Made by a program: the position numbers and the translations under genes | The notes under the pieces: model-generated | Told to the model about the DNA's origin: nothing | The model's input: the letters and a program-made list of their open reading frames with translations, nothing else | Databases searched by the model: none | Shown: one piece after another, positions 25,959 to 34,619 of the stretch | Layout: every line of letters begins with the position of its first letter | Position numbering within the stretch: the stretch's first letter is position 1 | Assembly (NCBI RefSeq): GCF_042658365.1 | Contig: NZ_JBHSQC010000024.1 | DNA: 64,000 nt | Reading direction: 5' to 3' (one strand) | DNA from: Carnobacterium_A antarcticum | GTDB lineage: Bacteria; Bacillota; Bacilli; Lactobacillales; Carnobacteriaceae

Positions 25959-27086
25959 ATAAAAAGATTGGATTATTATATTGTTGTTCCTTATTTTTTA
26001 TTGCTTTTTATAGGAGCTTTGATGGTTTATAGTTCCAGCAGCGATATTTCGCTTGTTTATACAGGATGGAATGCTGCTTACTTTAGAAACCAGTTGGTGT
26101 ATATCTTTATCGGTTTGATTGGCTTGATCGTAACGTTTAATTTAAAAATCAGCTTTTTGAAAAATAAGAAACTGCTAGCCTTTTTACTCGGATTGATGTT
26201 TTTTCTTTTAGTGACCGTACTTTTTTCTGAAAAAGTAAATGGAGCTAGTCGCTGGATAAGAGTAGGATCCTTTAATATCCAACCTGTTGAATTAACGAAA
26301 TTGATTTTATTATGGTATACAGCCTACATACTTTCCCGAAAACAATATTTCATAGAAAAAAACTGGATACAAGGGATATGGCCGCCTTTTGTGGTTTTAT
26401 TTCTGGCTTCTTTGCTGATATTATTACAACCCGATGCTGGCAGTATTGCGATCATTGGTTTGGTCATCACCATTCAAGTGTTTTCAAGCGGTATGCCTTT
26501 TCGTATAGGAATCATGAGCAGCGGTGCATTTATTGCATTGATCGCTGTATATACCCGTGCAATATATTTATTTGGAGATAAAGTGCCCGGAATGTCTGAT
26601 TACCGATTGGAACGATTTGCCGCTTTTTGGTCGCCTTTTGAACTAGCAGAAGGAGCAGGTCTGCAATTGATAAATTCTTACTACGCTTTATCCCGTGGGG
26701 GTTTAACGGGTGTGGGATTAGGAAAGAGCGTGCAAAAAACAGGCTATTTACCAGAACCGCATACTGATTTTATACTATCTGTGATTGGCGAAGAATTAGG
26801 GCTGCTAGGAGTTGTCTTTATTTTAAGTCTATTGTTCTTTTTGATCACTAGGATTTATTACGTTGGAATTAAAAGTACAGATACGTTTAGTTCGCTTATT
26901 TGTATTGGAGTTGCGAGCTTGTTGCTGATACAAAGTGCTATCAATATTGGAGGAGTAGTAGGGTGGCTTCCCATCAGTGGTGTGACCTTGCCGTTTATGA
27001 GTTATGGCGGCTCCAGCATGATCGTCTTATCGATTTGTATTGGGATGGTGTTAAATGTCCAGAAAAAAGAGCGGAAAAGTTCATAA
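25959..27086 (+). CDS. FtsW/RodA/SpoVE-family glycosyltransferase, abnormal start
   Basis: A SEDS-family membrane protein of about 375 residues with some ten membrane segments. Hallmarks: GALMVYSSSS, NGASRWIRVGSFNIQPVELTKL, LLQPDAGSIAI, the periplasmic SDYRLERFAAFWSPFE, GVGLGKSVQKTGYLPEPHTDFI with the catalytic aspartate region, and LPFMSYGGSSM. SEDS proteins polymerise glycan strands from lipid II; the sequence is closest to FtsW. AGGTG at 25946-25950 sits eight bases before an ATA at 25959 (I-K-R-L-D-Y-Y), exactly where an ATG is expected; the nearest usable codon is TTG at 25968. Alternatively one A is missing, which would restore GTG at 25949 as start. A second FtsW elsewhere is possible. 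Confidence 0.82.
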   Translation: MKRLDYYIVVPYFLLLFIGALMVYSSSSDISLVYTGWNAAYFRNQLVYIFIGLIGLIVTFNLKISFLKNKKLLAFLLGLMFFLLVTVLFSEKVNGASRWIRVGSFNIQPVELTKLILLWYTAYILSRKQYFIEKNWIQGIWPPFVVLFLASLLILLQPDAGSIAIIGLVITIQVFSSGMPFRIGIMSSGAFIALIAVYTRAIYLFGDKVPGMSDYRLERFAAFWSPFELAEGAGLQLINSYYALSRGGLTGVGLGKSVQKTGYLPEPHTDFILSVIGEELGLLGVVFILSLLFFLITRIYYVGIKSTDTFSSLICIGVASLLLIQSAINIGGVVGWLPISGVTLPFMSYGGSSMIVLSICIGMVLNVQKKERKSS

Positions 27087-27130
27087 ATTATTTATATCAA
27101 AGCGATAAAAATAAGGTGAATCGAAAAAGA

Positions 27131-27161
27131 AAAATAAACCTATTCTGATAGGTTTATTTTG
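27131..27161 (+). terminator. Terminator after the FtsW-type gene
   Basis: AAAATAAACCTAT and ATAGGTTTATTTT form a perfect 13-pair stem with a four-base loop. Confidence 0.75.
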
Positions 27162-27260
27162 GTATACTAGCACTATAAAGTGAGATAAGGGAAAACGTGA
27201 AAGTAACTGGAACAAACATCAAAAGGAATAAACTAAAACGTTGAAGAAAGTTGGGAACGA

Positions 27261-28301
27261 ATGGAGCAGCAAGAAGAGCGTTTGTTTTCATTAGCTAAAC
27301 AGTTATATGAAGCCAATTTTTGGGAAGATTATTGGGATAAAGATTTAATTGCCATTCAATTGGCCAATCGAAGTGAGCCAGTATTTGTTTCCGTGCTGGG
27401 CAAAATCGATCAAAATTACGGTTTTTTATTTTATCGAAATTTAGAAGAGTTATCTTACTTTTTTGAAACGGTGAAACGTTCTCAATTCAGAGAATTTCGC
27501 TCTTTAATGGAAATCCTTCAAACAAAAAAATGCCTTTCGCTTGAATACGATGATCGCACCAATTTAAGCAAAACGGATTATCAACGAATCAAATCAAGCA
27601 ACGTTACATTCAGAGGGAAAATGGCATGGCCGGTCTTCATCGATTATTGCCCTGGTTACTGTCCTTATCCTATGAGAGAAGAAGATACGCCTTTAATGAT
27701 CGACTTAATGGAAAAACTATTGCCGACAGCTCTTGATTTTCGTAAGAAGCTTGTCGTTTGTGCAGAAGAAAGAAGCGCTGTAGAAATTTTTCTTCGAACG
27801 TATAAAAAAGATGGAAGCTATGAAGATGGCTTGCTGGTCTTGCCCGAGGTGATCACTGAAGGACTGAACCTAGCTAAAGAAGAATCCTCTATTTTAGTAA
27901 CGAATTTTGAAATGAAGCGTGTTGATACACAAAAATTTGTCCCTTCTGTCTGGGAGCTGGATATCGATTTTGTAGGTGCGGCAATACACCCAGATACCAA
28001 TGAGCGGCCTTATTTTCCAAGTGTTTTAATCGTTGTCGACAGCGAAAGCAGTCAAGTGATTTGCAGCGAACTTATCAAGCCGGAAGATATTGAAGGAGTC
28101 CAACGGCTTTTGATTCAATTGATATTATCAGAGAATGGCAAACCGCCAAAAATCGTCGTCGATGCCAATCACTATTTTCAAATTGCTAGTTATTTGGAAA
28201 GTGTGTTGAATGAATTAGGCATTGAATTAGTTCCCATCCAAAAACTGCCGATGATTTCTGTTATAAAAGAAGATATGTTGGATTATTTTAAAGAACAATA
28301 A
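27261..28301 (+). CDS. Conserved hypothetical protein
   Basis: A soluble protein of 346 residues without signal peptide or membrane segment. I do not recognise it with confidence; it recalls Firmicutes proteins with DUF7309/DUF6930-type domains. Visible features: an acidic N-terminus, a FIDYCPGYCPYPM segment near 130 with two closely spaced cysteines, and a C-terminal part with PYFPSVLIVVDSESSQVI and PPKIVVDANHYFQIASYLE. A weak GGGA precedes the ATG. It has its own terminators on both sides, so it appears monocistronic. No function is assigned. Confidence 0.7.
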   Translation: MEQQEERLFSLAKQLYEANFWEDYWDKDLIAIQLANRSEPVFVSVLGKIDQNYGFLFYRNLEELSYFFETVKRSQFREFRSLMEILQTKKCLSLEYDDRTNLSKTDYQRIKSSNVTFRGKMAWPVFIDYCPGYCPYPMREEDTPLMIDLMEKLLPTALDFRKKLVVCAEERSAVEIFLRTYKKDGSYEDGLLVLPEVITEGLNLAKEESSILVTNFEMKRVDTQKFVPSVWELDIDFVGAAIHPDTNERPYFPSVLIVVDSESSQVICSELIKPEDIEGVQRLLIQLILSENGKPPKIVVDANHYFQIASYLESVLNELGIELVPIQKLPMISVIKEDMLDYFKEQ

Positions 28302-28308
28302 TCAAAAG

Positions 28309-28353
28309 CATCCATTATTAATGAGGCAGCTCATAGTAATGGATGTTCTTTCT
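28309..28353 (+). terminator. Terminator after the hypothetical gene
   Basis: CATCCATTA pairs with TAATGGATG across a loop of about 19 bases and is followed by TTCTTTCTT. Confidence 0.6.
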
Positions 28354-28486
28354 TATCTAAAAATAAAGCTAAAGAAGCATTAGGCCAAACAGTTGGATTC
28401 TTATTAAAAAGTGTTACTATTAAAGAGGAAGCAACCCAAGGTATAATAAGAAAAATAAAAAAACGAAAAGAGGCGATAGATAAAAA

Positions 28487-29179
28487 ATGAAAACATTAGT
28501 CATTCTTTCTCATCCTGATATCAAAGAATCAAGCAGCCAGCAGTACCTGCTCAGCTCTGTGCCAGAGGATTCTGATGTTACGCTTCATCATTTGGAGCAA
28601 CTGTATCCCGACTTTAAAATTAATGTCGCAAAAGAACAGGCTTTAATTGCTGCCCATGATCGAATCATATTCCAATTTCCATTCTACTGGTATAGTTCGC
28701 CGGCTTTGCTTAAACAATGGCAAGATGAGGTATTGACAGAAAATTTTGCATATGGAAAAACAGGGCAGATCTTGCAAGGAAAAGAATTTGGTTTGGTCCT
28801 GTCAGTCGGTATACCTGAAAGAGAATACCAAGCTGGCGGAAAAGAAGGATTCAGTATAAATGAATTGACAAAACCTTTCCAAGCAATGGCTCGAAAAACT
28901 GGAATGTCTTACCTGAGACCCTTTACGATTTATCAATTTGCTTATATGACAGAAGAGCAAAAAATGAATGTACTGATTGAGTATCAACTTTATCTTTCTC
29001 ACGAAAATGAAACGAGCTTAGCCAGCCGTGAAAACTGGTTTTTGGAACAATTAGGAAAAACAAATTTGGCTGCATCGGGTTCGGCAGACGCGGATAAATT
29101 AGCGCATATAATCGAAATCATTGAAGAAAACCGTGACACCATTGATGATTTAAAATTATCTTTAGAAGAAATGGAATAG
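28487..29179 (+). CDS. NAD(P)H-dependent flavodoxin-fold oxidoreductase
   Basis: A protein of 230 residues of the flavodoxin_2 / NAD(P)H quinone oxidoreductase family (KefF/YwrO-like). TLVILSHPDIKESSSQQY is the FMN phosphate-binding start, IIFQFPFYWYSSPALLKQWQDEV is the conserved central segment, and LVLSVGIPEREYQAGGKEGF is the second flavin loop. It has about 40 more C-terminal residues than short members. It would reduce quinones or similar with NAD(P)H. It is followed 10 bases later by a 60-residue gene, a likely operon. Confidence 0.85.
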   Translation: MKTLVILSHPDIKESSSQQYLLSSVPEDSDVTLHHLEQLYPDFKINVAKEQALIAAHDRIIFQFPFYWYSSPALLKQWQDEVLTENFAYGKTGQILQGKEFGLVLSVGIPEREYQAGGKEGFSINELTKPFQAMARKTGMSYLRPFTIYQFAYMTEEQKMNVLIEYQLYLSHENETSLASRENWFLEQLGKTNLAASGSADADKLAHIIEIIEENRDTIDDLKLSLEEME

Positions 29180-29189
29180 GAGAATAGCA

Positions 29190-29372
29190 ATGGATAAAGA
29201 AGAATGGGCAGTGTTAGAACTTGATTCATTGTTTGCTGACAGCCAGGACTATAAGCAAAAAGCGCTGTTGAAAGCGACAAGTCAGCTGATCAAAGAACAA
29301 TTTAAACGTATTCGCCAAATGGAAGGCGAACTGGACGGGAAACTCTGGAGCCCGAGCAACTGGGGAGAATAA
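29190..29372 (+). CDS. Small conserved hypothetical protein (60 aa)
   Basis: A short gene with a good AGGAG site seven bases before its ATG, ten bases downstream of the oxidoreductase gene and followed by a terminator, so it is probably translated. The protein is acidic and helical (LKATSQLIKEQFKRIRQMEGELDGKLWSPSNWGE). I recognise similar small proteins in enterococci and carnobacteria only as hypothetical. No function is assigned. Confidence 0.68.
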   Translation: MDKEEWAVLELDSLFADSQDYKQKALLKATSQLIKEQFKRIRQMEGELDGKLWSPSNWGE

Positions 29373-29425
29373 ACGGAGTCCTGATATTTTTATGCCAGTC
29401 TCCAAAAAGAATAGAGTTCTATGTT

Positions 29426-29460
29426 AACCTTCGAAAGGATATCCTTTCGAAGGTTTTTTA
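29426..29460 (+). terminator. Terminator after the 60-aa gene
   Basis: AACCTTCGAAAGGAT and ATCCTTTCGAAGGTT form a near-continuous palindrome followed by TTTT. Confidence 0.88.
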
Positions 29461-29504
29461 TCGGTTATTGTCAGAATTGAAAGCCTTGTTTTCATTTTTT
29501 TGCA

Positions 29505-29543
29505 CAAAAATAGGTGTTAGTGATTTTTATTCACTAACACCTA
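29505..29543 (-). terminator. Terminator of the IclR gene
   Basis: Read on the minus strand, TAGGTGTTAGTGA pairs with TCACTAACACCTA and is followed by TTTTTG. Confidence 0.85.
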
Positions 29544-29586
29544 CTAGCGTAGAGTCACTATTCTATATCTGAACTGTATGTTGATT

Positions 29587-30351
29587 TTAAAAGTGTCCTA
29601 ACAAATTTGAAATTTTGTGAGTCGTTTCAATGATTTTTTTGATATAAAGTGGTTTCATCTCAATATCTGTACTAGGAATGGATACACTAATTGCACCAGC
29701 AGCAGCATCTTTATAGCTCGCAAAAGAAGCTCCCACACAAACAATGCCATACTCGTTTTCTTCATTATCCAAAGCGTAACCTTGTTGGCGGATGGTTTCG
29801 ATTTCGGCTAAAAAGCTGTCAAAGTCAGTAAAAGTATGGGTCGTTAACTCGATAATATCTGTATTATCCCAATATTCTTTGATTTGTGCATTCGTTTTAG
29901 TTGCTAAAATAGCTTTACCAACAGCAGTGACGTACATAGGTGCTTTTTGGCCGATTTTTGAACGCATTCGATTTTCGTTATCGCTTGGATCATGTTTATC
30001 AATATACAAAACTTCTTGATTGTCTTCAACGACTAAATGAACCGTTTGATTTAATTCTAAAGATAACTGACGAATCATGCTTTTTGCAACATTTAGAAAA
30101 TCAATGTTTTGGACGCGTCGATTTCCAATTTGAAATAGTTTTAAAGAAATACGATAATGTTTTGTAGTAGGTTCTTTCTCAATATAACCGTTTTCAAGTA
30201 ATGAGTTGACTAAACGATGAGTTGTCGCTTTATGGAGACCAACTTTTTCGCTGATTTGCATCAAACTAAGAGTATCATAATTTGAAAGGGTTTCAAGTAT
30301 TATAAGGGCTCGATCAATAGTCTGAACTCTAACTGGTAAATTTGCAACCAT
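29587..30351 (-). CDS. IclR-family transcriptional regulator
   Basis: A protein of 254 residues. The N-terminal winged HTH is TIDRALIILETLSNYDTLSLMQISEKVGLHKATTHRLVNSLLENGYI; the C-terminal GAF-like effector domain includes KAPMYVTAVGKAILA and the AAAGAISVSIPSTDI segment. IclR members of Firmicutes often control sugar-acid (KDG/uronate) catabolism. The ATG at 30351 is preferred since AAAGGATG overlaps the upstream ATG at 30363 and spaces well to this one. About 740 bases upstream lies a broken GPH-type sugar transporter, possibly a former target. A copy of this gene's first codons recurs at 31369-31425. Confidence 0.9.
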   Translation of the reverse strand: MVANLPVRVQTIDRALIILETLSNYDTLSLMQISEKVGLHKATTHRLVNSLLENGYIEKEPTTKHYRISLKLFQIGNRRVQNIDFLNVAKSMIRQLSLELNQTVHLVVEDNQEVLYIDKHDPSDNENRMRSKIGQKAPMYVTAVGKAILATKTNAQIKEYWDNTDIIELTTHTFTDFDSFLAEIETIRQQGYALDNEENEYGIVCVGASFASYKDAAAGAISVSIPSTDIEMKPLYIKKIIETTHKISNLLGHF

Positions 30352-30363
30352 AGTTTTTAACAT

Positions 30364-31092
30364 CCTTTTATTTTAAAATTAGATTTCACGATATGAAACT
30401 AACTGTACTAAGCAAATCAATTATAGGGGGAAAAAGCTAAAAGCACAAGTAATAAAAAACCTGAATTGTTTACAAATCATTTTAAGACGGCCGATTTACG
30501 AAGAGAAAATAGTTATGTCTTTAGTAAATAGATAAAGCGCTCGCAAACAATGGTACAAAAATAAGTTGTTTTATAAGCTTTTCTTTTTAAAACAATGAAA
30601 GGGATTACAACTCAATCAGCTCGCTTTTTTTTAAAATAAGCTGCGAACCACTCTGTCTTCGCCAACCATTACAAGACAATTTATTAACGAAAGAGTGGTT
30701 GACAAGGATTCAGAGGCTCGTTATAACAAAACTCGTATTGCAAAATAAAGTTTCACTAAGTGAGGCTTCGGCGGTTTTAAAAAGTTTAATCTTTTTCAAT
30801 CTGATTTCTGCCAAATTTAACTATAAGCAAAAGAAGAGGCGAATCAGGTTTGTTTTAAATTGCAATTGAAAGCGATTTATGAAAAGGCTATCTAGCAAAA
30901 GATGCGGATTTTTATACTCTGAATAAGCAAGTTACATTTTATAAATGCTTCTCAATGTTAGTCAATCAAGGACGTCGGAAAATGATGAAAACGTTATAGC
31001 CAAAAATGAAATCGCTTTTATAGAAGAAAAGTATTGAATAGATGTAGTGCTTTTTATGGTTTACATATATACAAGAGGGGGAATAACACAGA
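30364..31092. other. Intergenic region with no supported gene
   Basis: The interval is A/T-rich and has no frame of convincing length or similarity on either strand. One stretch (about 30689-30870) is open for some 55 plus-strand codons but lacks a start and a recognisable family. Between the IclR gene and the broken transporter it may be decayed coding DNA or a long regulatory region. Confidence 0.5.
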
Positions 31093-31368
31093 ATGGAAGA
31101 ATTAAAGAAAAACCGACTGTAAATACATCGACTGTAAATGCAAAATCAGGTTTAAAAGAAAAGATAGCTTATGGTACAGGTGATTTGGGAAAGGGGTTAA
31201 TGTTCCAAATGGCATAAATGTATTTACTAAAATTTTATACAGATGTTTTAGGAATTTCTCCTTATTGGGGCGGAATGATTTTTCTAGTTACGAAATTCGT
31301 CGATGCAGTTACAGATGCTGGGGTTGGAACTTATGTCGATTCGCGAACCAACATTGGACCTAAAGGCA
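31093..31368 (+). pseudogene. GPH-family glycoside/cation symporter, N-terminal fragment, broken
   Basis: AGAGGGGG precedes ATG at 31093, but the frame stops after nine codons. Adding one A to the run before CCGACT restores a start leading into KSGLKEKIAYGTGDLGKGLMFQMA, a TAA, then MYLLKFYTDVLGISPYWGGM and FVDAVTDAGVGTYVDSRTNIGPKGKF. This is the first two membrane segments and the DAVTD/GxxVD motif of melibiose-carrier-like (GPH) symporters. The gene then fuses to a copy of the IclR start and the N gap. One frameshift, one nonsense codon and truncation make it nonfunctional as written. Confidence 0.82.
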
Positions 31369-31425
31369 AATTCACCAGTTAGAGTTCAGACTATTGATCG
31401 AGCTCTTACAATACTTGAAACCCTT
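31369..31425 (+). repeat. Duplicate of the IclR gene 5' end, fused to the transporter fragment
   Basis: The 57 bases match, with about two differences, the first codons of the IclR gene on the minus strand (about 30290-30346, coding PVRVQTIDRALIILETL). The junction with the transporter lies in a shared GCAAATT. Either a second IclR paralogue begins here or the join is a chimera at the contig end. Confidence 0.75.
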
Positions 31426-31435
31426 NNNNNNNNNN
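31426..31435. other. Assembly gap (10 N)
   Basis: Ten Ns separate an IclR-like gene start from the C-terminus of a glycosidase. The sequence continuous across it is not a real reading frame. Confidence 0.95.
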
Positions 31436-31872
31436 GCGGAATTTACGAAGCCGGATCTGATGTTGCTCAAGCGATCACGGAAGAACTAGAAAGCCGCGGC
31501 TATAAAGTAACGTTAAACGATGGTTCGACACGTGTTAAAGGCAAAACATTGGACTATCGTAATGAGGTCGACTTAGCTCTAGAAATTGCTGGTGTCATTG
31601 GTTACGGTGCTCAAAATAACTACCGCATTCAATGGAAAACAGCAATGTCTAACGAAGTTCCTTGGTTCGTATACGAAGTGCCAACAGTCTTTGCTTCATT
31701 GAATTTCACAACTCATCTGCATGATGCAACAATGGTAAAAACATATATCAATACATACCATGATAACGATGAAAATATCAAACAATTGATTGATAAACTT
31801 GAAGGGAAATCCGAATTTAAAGGAACTCTAAATGAAAATGTTTGGGCCAATAAATGGCAAGCTAAACTATAG
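31436..31872 (+). CDS. Glycoside hydrolase family 3 protein (beta-N-acetylhexosaminidase type), C-terminal part
   Basis: About 145 C-terminal residues of a GH3 protein are present: VAQAITEELESRGYKV, VDLALEIAGVIGYGAQNNYRIQW, NEVPWFVYEVPTVFASLNFTTHLHDATM and FKGTLNENVWANKWQAKL. I recognise these as the C-terminal domain of Firmicutes GH3 enzymes that remove terminal N-acetylglucosamine, from wall fragments or chitin. The catalytic N-terminal barrel is lost in the gap. A terminator-like hairpin follows. Confidence 0.75.
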
Positions 31873-31910
31873 AATAAATCAATTTTAAAAGAATATTTCT
31901 CTTTATGAAG

Positions 31911-31955
31911 AAGTGCGTCAATTGACTGTGACAGTCTGTTGGCGTGCTTTTTTAT
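31911..31955 (+). terminator. Terminator after the GH3 gene
   Basis: AAGtGCGtCAA-GACTG and CAGTC-TTGgCGtGCTT form an imperfect stem followed by TTTTTT. Confidence 0.65.
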
Positions 31956-32020
31956 TATTTCAGTAATATCGATATATGCGGTATAATTTAGAAAATCAAA
32001 AAGAAGAGAGGACGTTTCGT

Positions 32021-33205
32021 TTGAGAGAAAAGTTAATGGCTTTATTAGAAGAACGCCAAGATGAAATGATTGAGATCAGACGGTATTTGCATGCTCATCC
32101 AGAACTGTCGTTTCAAGAAAGCGAAACAGCGGCTTATATAGCTAAATGGTATGAAGGAAAAAAAGCCCTTGTTCAAACGGAAGTCGGAAATGGCCATGCG
32201 GTTGTAGTGACTATCAAAGGTGGAAAACCAGGGAAGACAATCGCTTTACGAGGAGATTTTGATGCTTTGCCGATTACTGAAGAAGCCGATGTTCCTTTTA
32301 AATCGGAAAATCAAGGAGTGATGCATGCTTGCGGCCATGATGCTCATACTGCTTATCTATTGGTTTTAGCGGACTGCTTGATCCAATTGCAGGACGAGAT
32401 TCCAGGAACGATCAAAATCATTCATCAACATGCTGAAGAAAAGCCTCCAGGCGGTGCAAAAAGCATTTTAGCAACAGGAATTTTGGATGACGTTGGCACA
32501 ATTTTTGGCATCCATATTTTTCCAAACAAACCTGCTGGTGAAATTTCATACCGCAGCGGATTTGCGATGGCCGGCAGAACGTATTTCAAATTAAAGATTC
32601 AAGGTGTGGGCGGTCATGGTTCATCGCCGCATAAGGCTAATGATGCCATTGTTGCTGCTTCACACTTTGTAACAGCGGTTCAGACAGTGATCAGCCGTCG
32701 CTTAAACCCTTTTGATATAGGAGTTGTAACGATTGGCTCATTTGATGGAAAAGGAACATTTAACGTGATTAAAGACAGCGTGGAACTTGAAGGCGATGTT
32801 CGGTATATGACAGATGAAACTCAAGAGATGCTTGAGCGGGAAATAAAAAAAATCGTTAAAGGAATTGAAACACTGTTCGGAGTAACTTCTGAATTAACGT
32901 ATACAGCTGACTATCCTCCGCTTTGCAATGATCCAGCAGTTACTGAACAAGCGATCAGCTACTTGGAAAAAGGCAAAGGGGACTACTTAACGCGCATTTC
33001 TGAAAGTGAATTGTTATCAGGTTCTGAAGACTTTGCTTACTATCTTGAAAAGATCCCTGGTAGTTTCTTCTATATTGGCTGCGAACCAAAAGGCATTGAA
33101 GAAGCTTATTTCAACCACCATCCTAAATTTACGATTGATGAGGATTGCTTAATTGTCGCAGCTAAATCGGTTGGCGAAATTGTTTGCGGTTATTTCGGTA
33201 TTTAA
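32021..33205 (+). CDS. M20-family amidohydrolase/carboxypeptidase (first of pair)
   Basis: A protein of 394 residues of the M20D N-acyl-amino-acid amidohydrolase family. Metal and catalytic motifs: GDFDALPI, MHACGHDAHT, HQHAEEKPPGGAKSI (catalytic glutamate pair), and GSEDFAYYLEKIPGSFFYIG near the end; the dimerisation lid includes GVGGHGSSPHKANDA. It hydrolyses N-acyl or peptide bonds of amino acids. TTG at 32021, eight bases from AGAGAGGA, aligns with the start of the paralogue downstream, so the longer ATG at 31976 is rejected. It is 136 bases upstream of its paralogue. Confidence 0.87.
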   Translation: MREKLMALLEERQDEMIEIRRYLHAHPELSFQESETAAYIAKWYEGKKALVQTEVGNGHAVVVTIKGGKPGKTIALRGDFDALPITEEADVPFKSENQGVMHACGHDAHTAYLLVLADCLIQLQDEIPGTIKIIHQHAEEKPPGGAKSILATGILDDVGTIFGIHIFPNKPAGEISYRSGFAMAGRTYFKLKIQGVGGHGSSPHKANDAIVAASHFVTAVQTVISRRLNPFDIGVVTIGSFDGKGTFNVIKDSVELEGDVRYMTDETQEMLEREIKKIVKGIETLFGVTSELTYTADYPPLCNDPAVTEQAISYLEKGKGDYLTRISESELLSGSEDFAYYLEKIPGSFFYIGCEPKGIEEAYFNHHPKFTIDEDCLIVAAKSVGEIVCGYFGI

Positions 33206-33341
33206 ACTGAGCCTGACCCTGTAGTCTTTTTTGCACTATTAAATGGAACAGTAAAACAAACAGAAAACGCTTTATCGAAAATATGCTATAGTGAATAAAA
33301 AGAAGAAAAAATTGTGGTGAAAACTGGGCGGAGGAGTTCAC

Positions 33342-34532
33342 ATGAGAGAAAAACTGATGACGATGTTAGAAGCGCGCAAAGAAGAAATGATTGCGATTCG
33401 CAGACATTTGCATGCACATCCTGAATTGTCTTATCACGAAGAAAAGACAGCAGCGTATATTGCCGATTTTTATCAAAGAAAAGCTGTTGATGTTCAAACA
33501 GACGTTGGTGGAAATGCTGTTATTGTCACCATTAACGATGCATCCTCTGGCGATACGTTAGCTTTGCGGGCAGATTTTGATGCACTGCCGATTGAAGAAG
33601 AAACAGGCTTACCATTTGCCTCAACGTCTCCAGGAGTCATGCACGCTTGCGGACACGATGCACATACGGCTTATTTGATGGTCTTGGCGGATTGCTTGAT
33701 TGAATTAAAGGCAGAGATTCCCGGAACTATAAAGGTCATTCACCAACATGGGGAAGAAGCTCCACCAGGCGGTGCTAAATTCATTATGGAAACGGAAGCT
33801 TTAGCAGACGTGGACCACATCATTGGTATCCATGTTTTTCCTGACCGTCCGGCGGGAGAAGTCGCTTATCGAAGCGGAGCAGCCATGGCTGGCGGCACAC
33901 AATTCAAATTGATTATCCAAGGAGTTGGCGGTCATGGTTCGTCACCGCATAAAGCCAACGACGCCATTGTTGCAGGAGCCTATTTTGTGACTACGCTCCA
34001 AACGATTCTCAGCCGGCGTGTCAATCCTTTCGAAGCAGGAGCGATCACTGTTGGATCATTTGATGGAAAAGGGTCTTTCAATGTGATCAACGATGCCGTT
34101 ACGCTTGAAGGCGATATGCGTTATATGACGACAGGTTTATTCGAGGTACTGAGCAAAGAATTGCATCAGTTAGTAAACGGATTAGAAGAATTATTCGGCG
34201 TTCAAACAACATTGACTTTGTTTGAAGGGTGTCCGCCTGTCTACAATGACCCTGAGTTGACCAGCAGCGTAGTTGATTACTTAACGACTGGTATTGGAGA
34301 CTACTTGACTGATGTCGTTGAATCTCCGATGCTGACTGGTAACGAAGATTTTGCTTATTACACACAAAAAATACCGGGTTGTTTTTTCTATATTGGCTGT
34401 CGGCCAAAAGGCATTGTAAACAACGTTGTTTATGACAATCATCATCCTAAATTTGATATAGATGAGGAAGCGATCAGTGTTGCAGCAAAAGCAGTAGGGG
34501 AAGTTGTTTGTGGTTATTTTGGTATTGAATAA
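33342..34532 (+). CDS. M20-family amidohydrolase/carboxypeptidase (second of pair)
   Basis: A paralogue of the preceding gene (396 residues) with the same motifs: ADFDALPIEEET, MHACGHDAHTAYLM, HQHGEEAPPGGAKFI, GVGGHGSSPHKANDA and GNEDFAYYTQKIPGCFFYIG. The first catalytic-loop residue differs (HGEE against HAEE). ATG with GGAGGAG upstream. The two genes look like a tandem duplication with separate spacing rather than tight coupling. Different acyl or amino-acid specificity is likely but not deducible. Confidence 0.87.
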   Translation: MREKLMTMLEARKEEMIAIRRHLHAHPELSYHEEKTAAYIADFYQRKAVDVQTDVGGNAVIVTINDASSGDTLALRADFDALPIEEETGLPFASTSPGVMHACGHDAHTAYLMVLADCLIELKAEIPGTIKVIHQHGEEAPPGGAKFIMETEALADVDHIIGIHVFPDRPAGEVAYRSGAAMAGGTQFKLIIQGVGGHGSSPHKANDAIVAGAYFVTTLQTILSRRVNPFEAGAITVGSFDGKGSFNVINDAVTLEGDMRYMTTGLFEVLSKELHQLVNGLEELFGVQTTLTLFEGCPPVYNDPELTSSVVDYLTTGIGDYLTDVVESPMLTGNEDFAYYTQKIPGCFFYIGCRPKGIVNNVVYDNHHPKFDIDEEAISVAAKAVGEVVCGYFGIE

Positions 34533-34619
34533 TTTTTACATTGATCATAAGATTTGGTTTTACTGATGTTCTTTAGTAGGCTTAAGTAAGCAACAAGAAT
34601 GGAAGGAGACAAAGTGCAC

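Noticed and set aside
31303..31872. Continuous 189-residue protein spanning the N gap
   Set aside because: It joins an unrelated transporter/IclR frame to a GH3 C-terminus through Ns; the shared frame is accidental.
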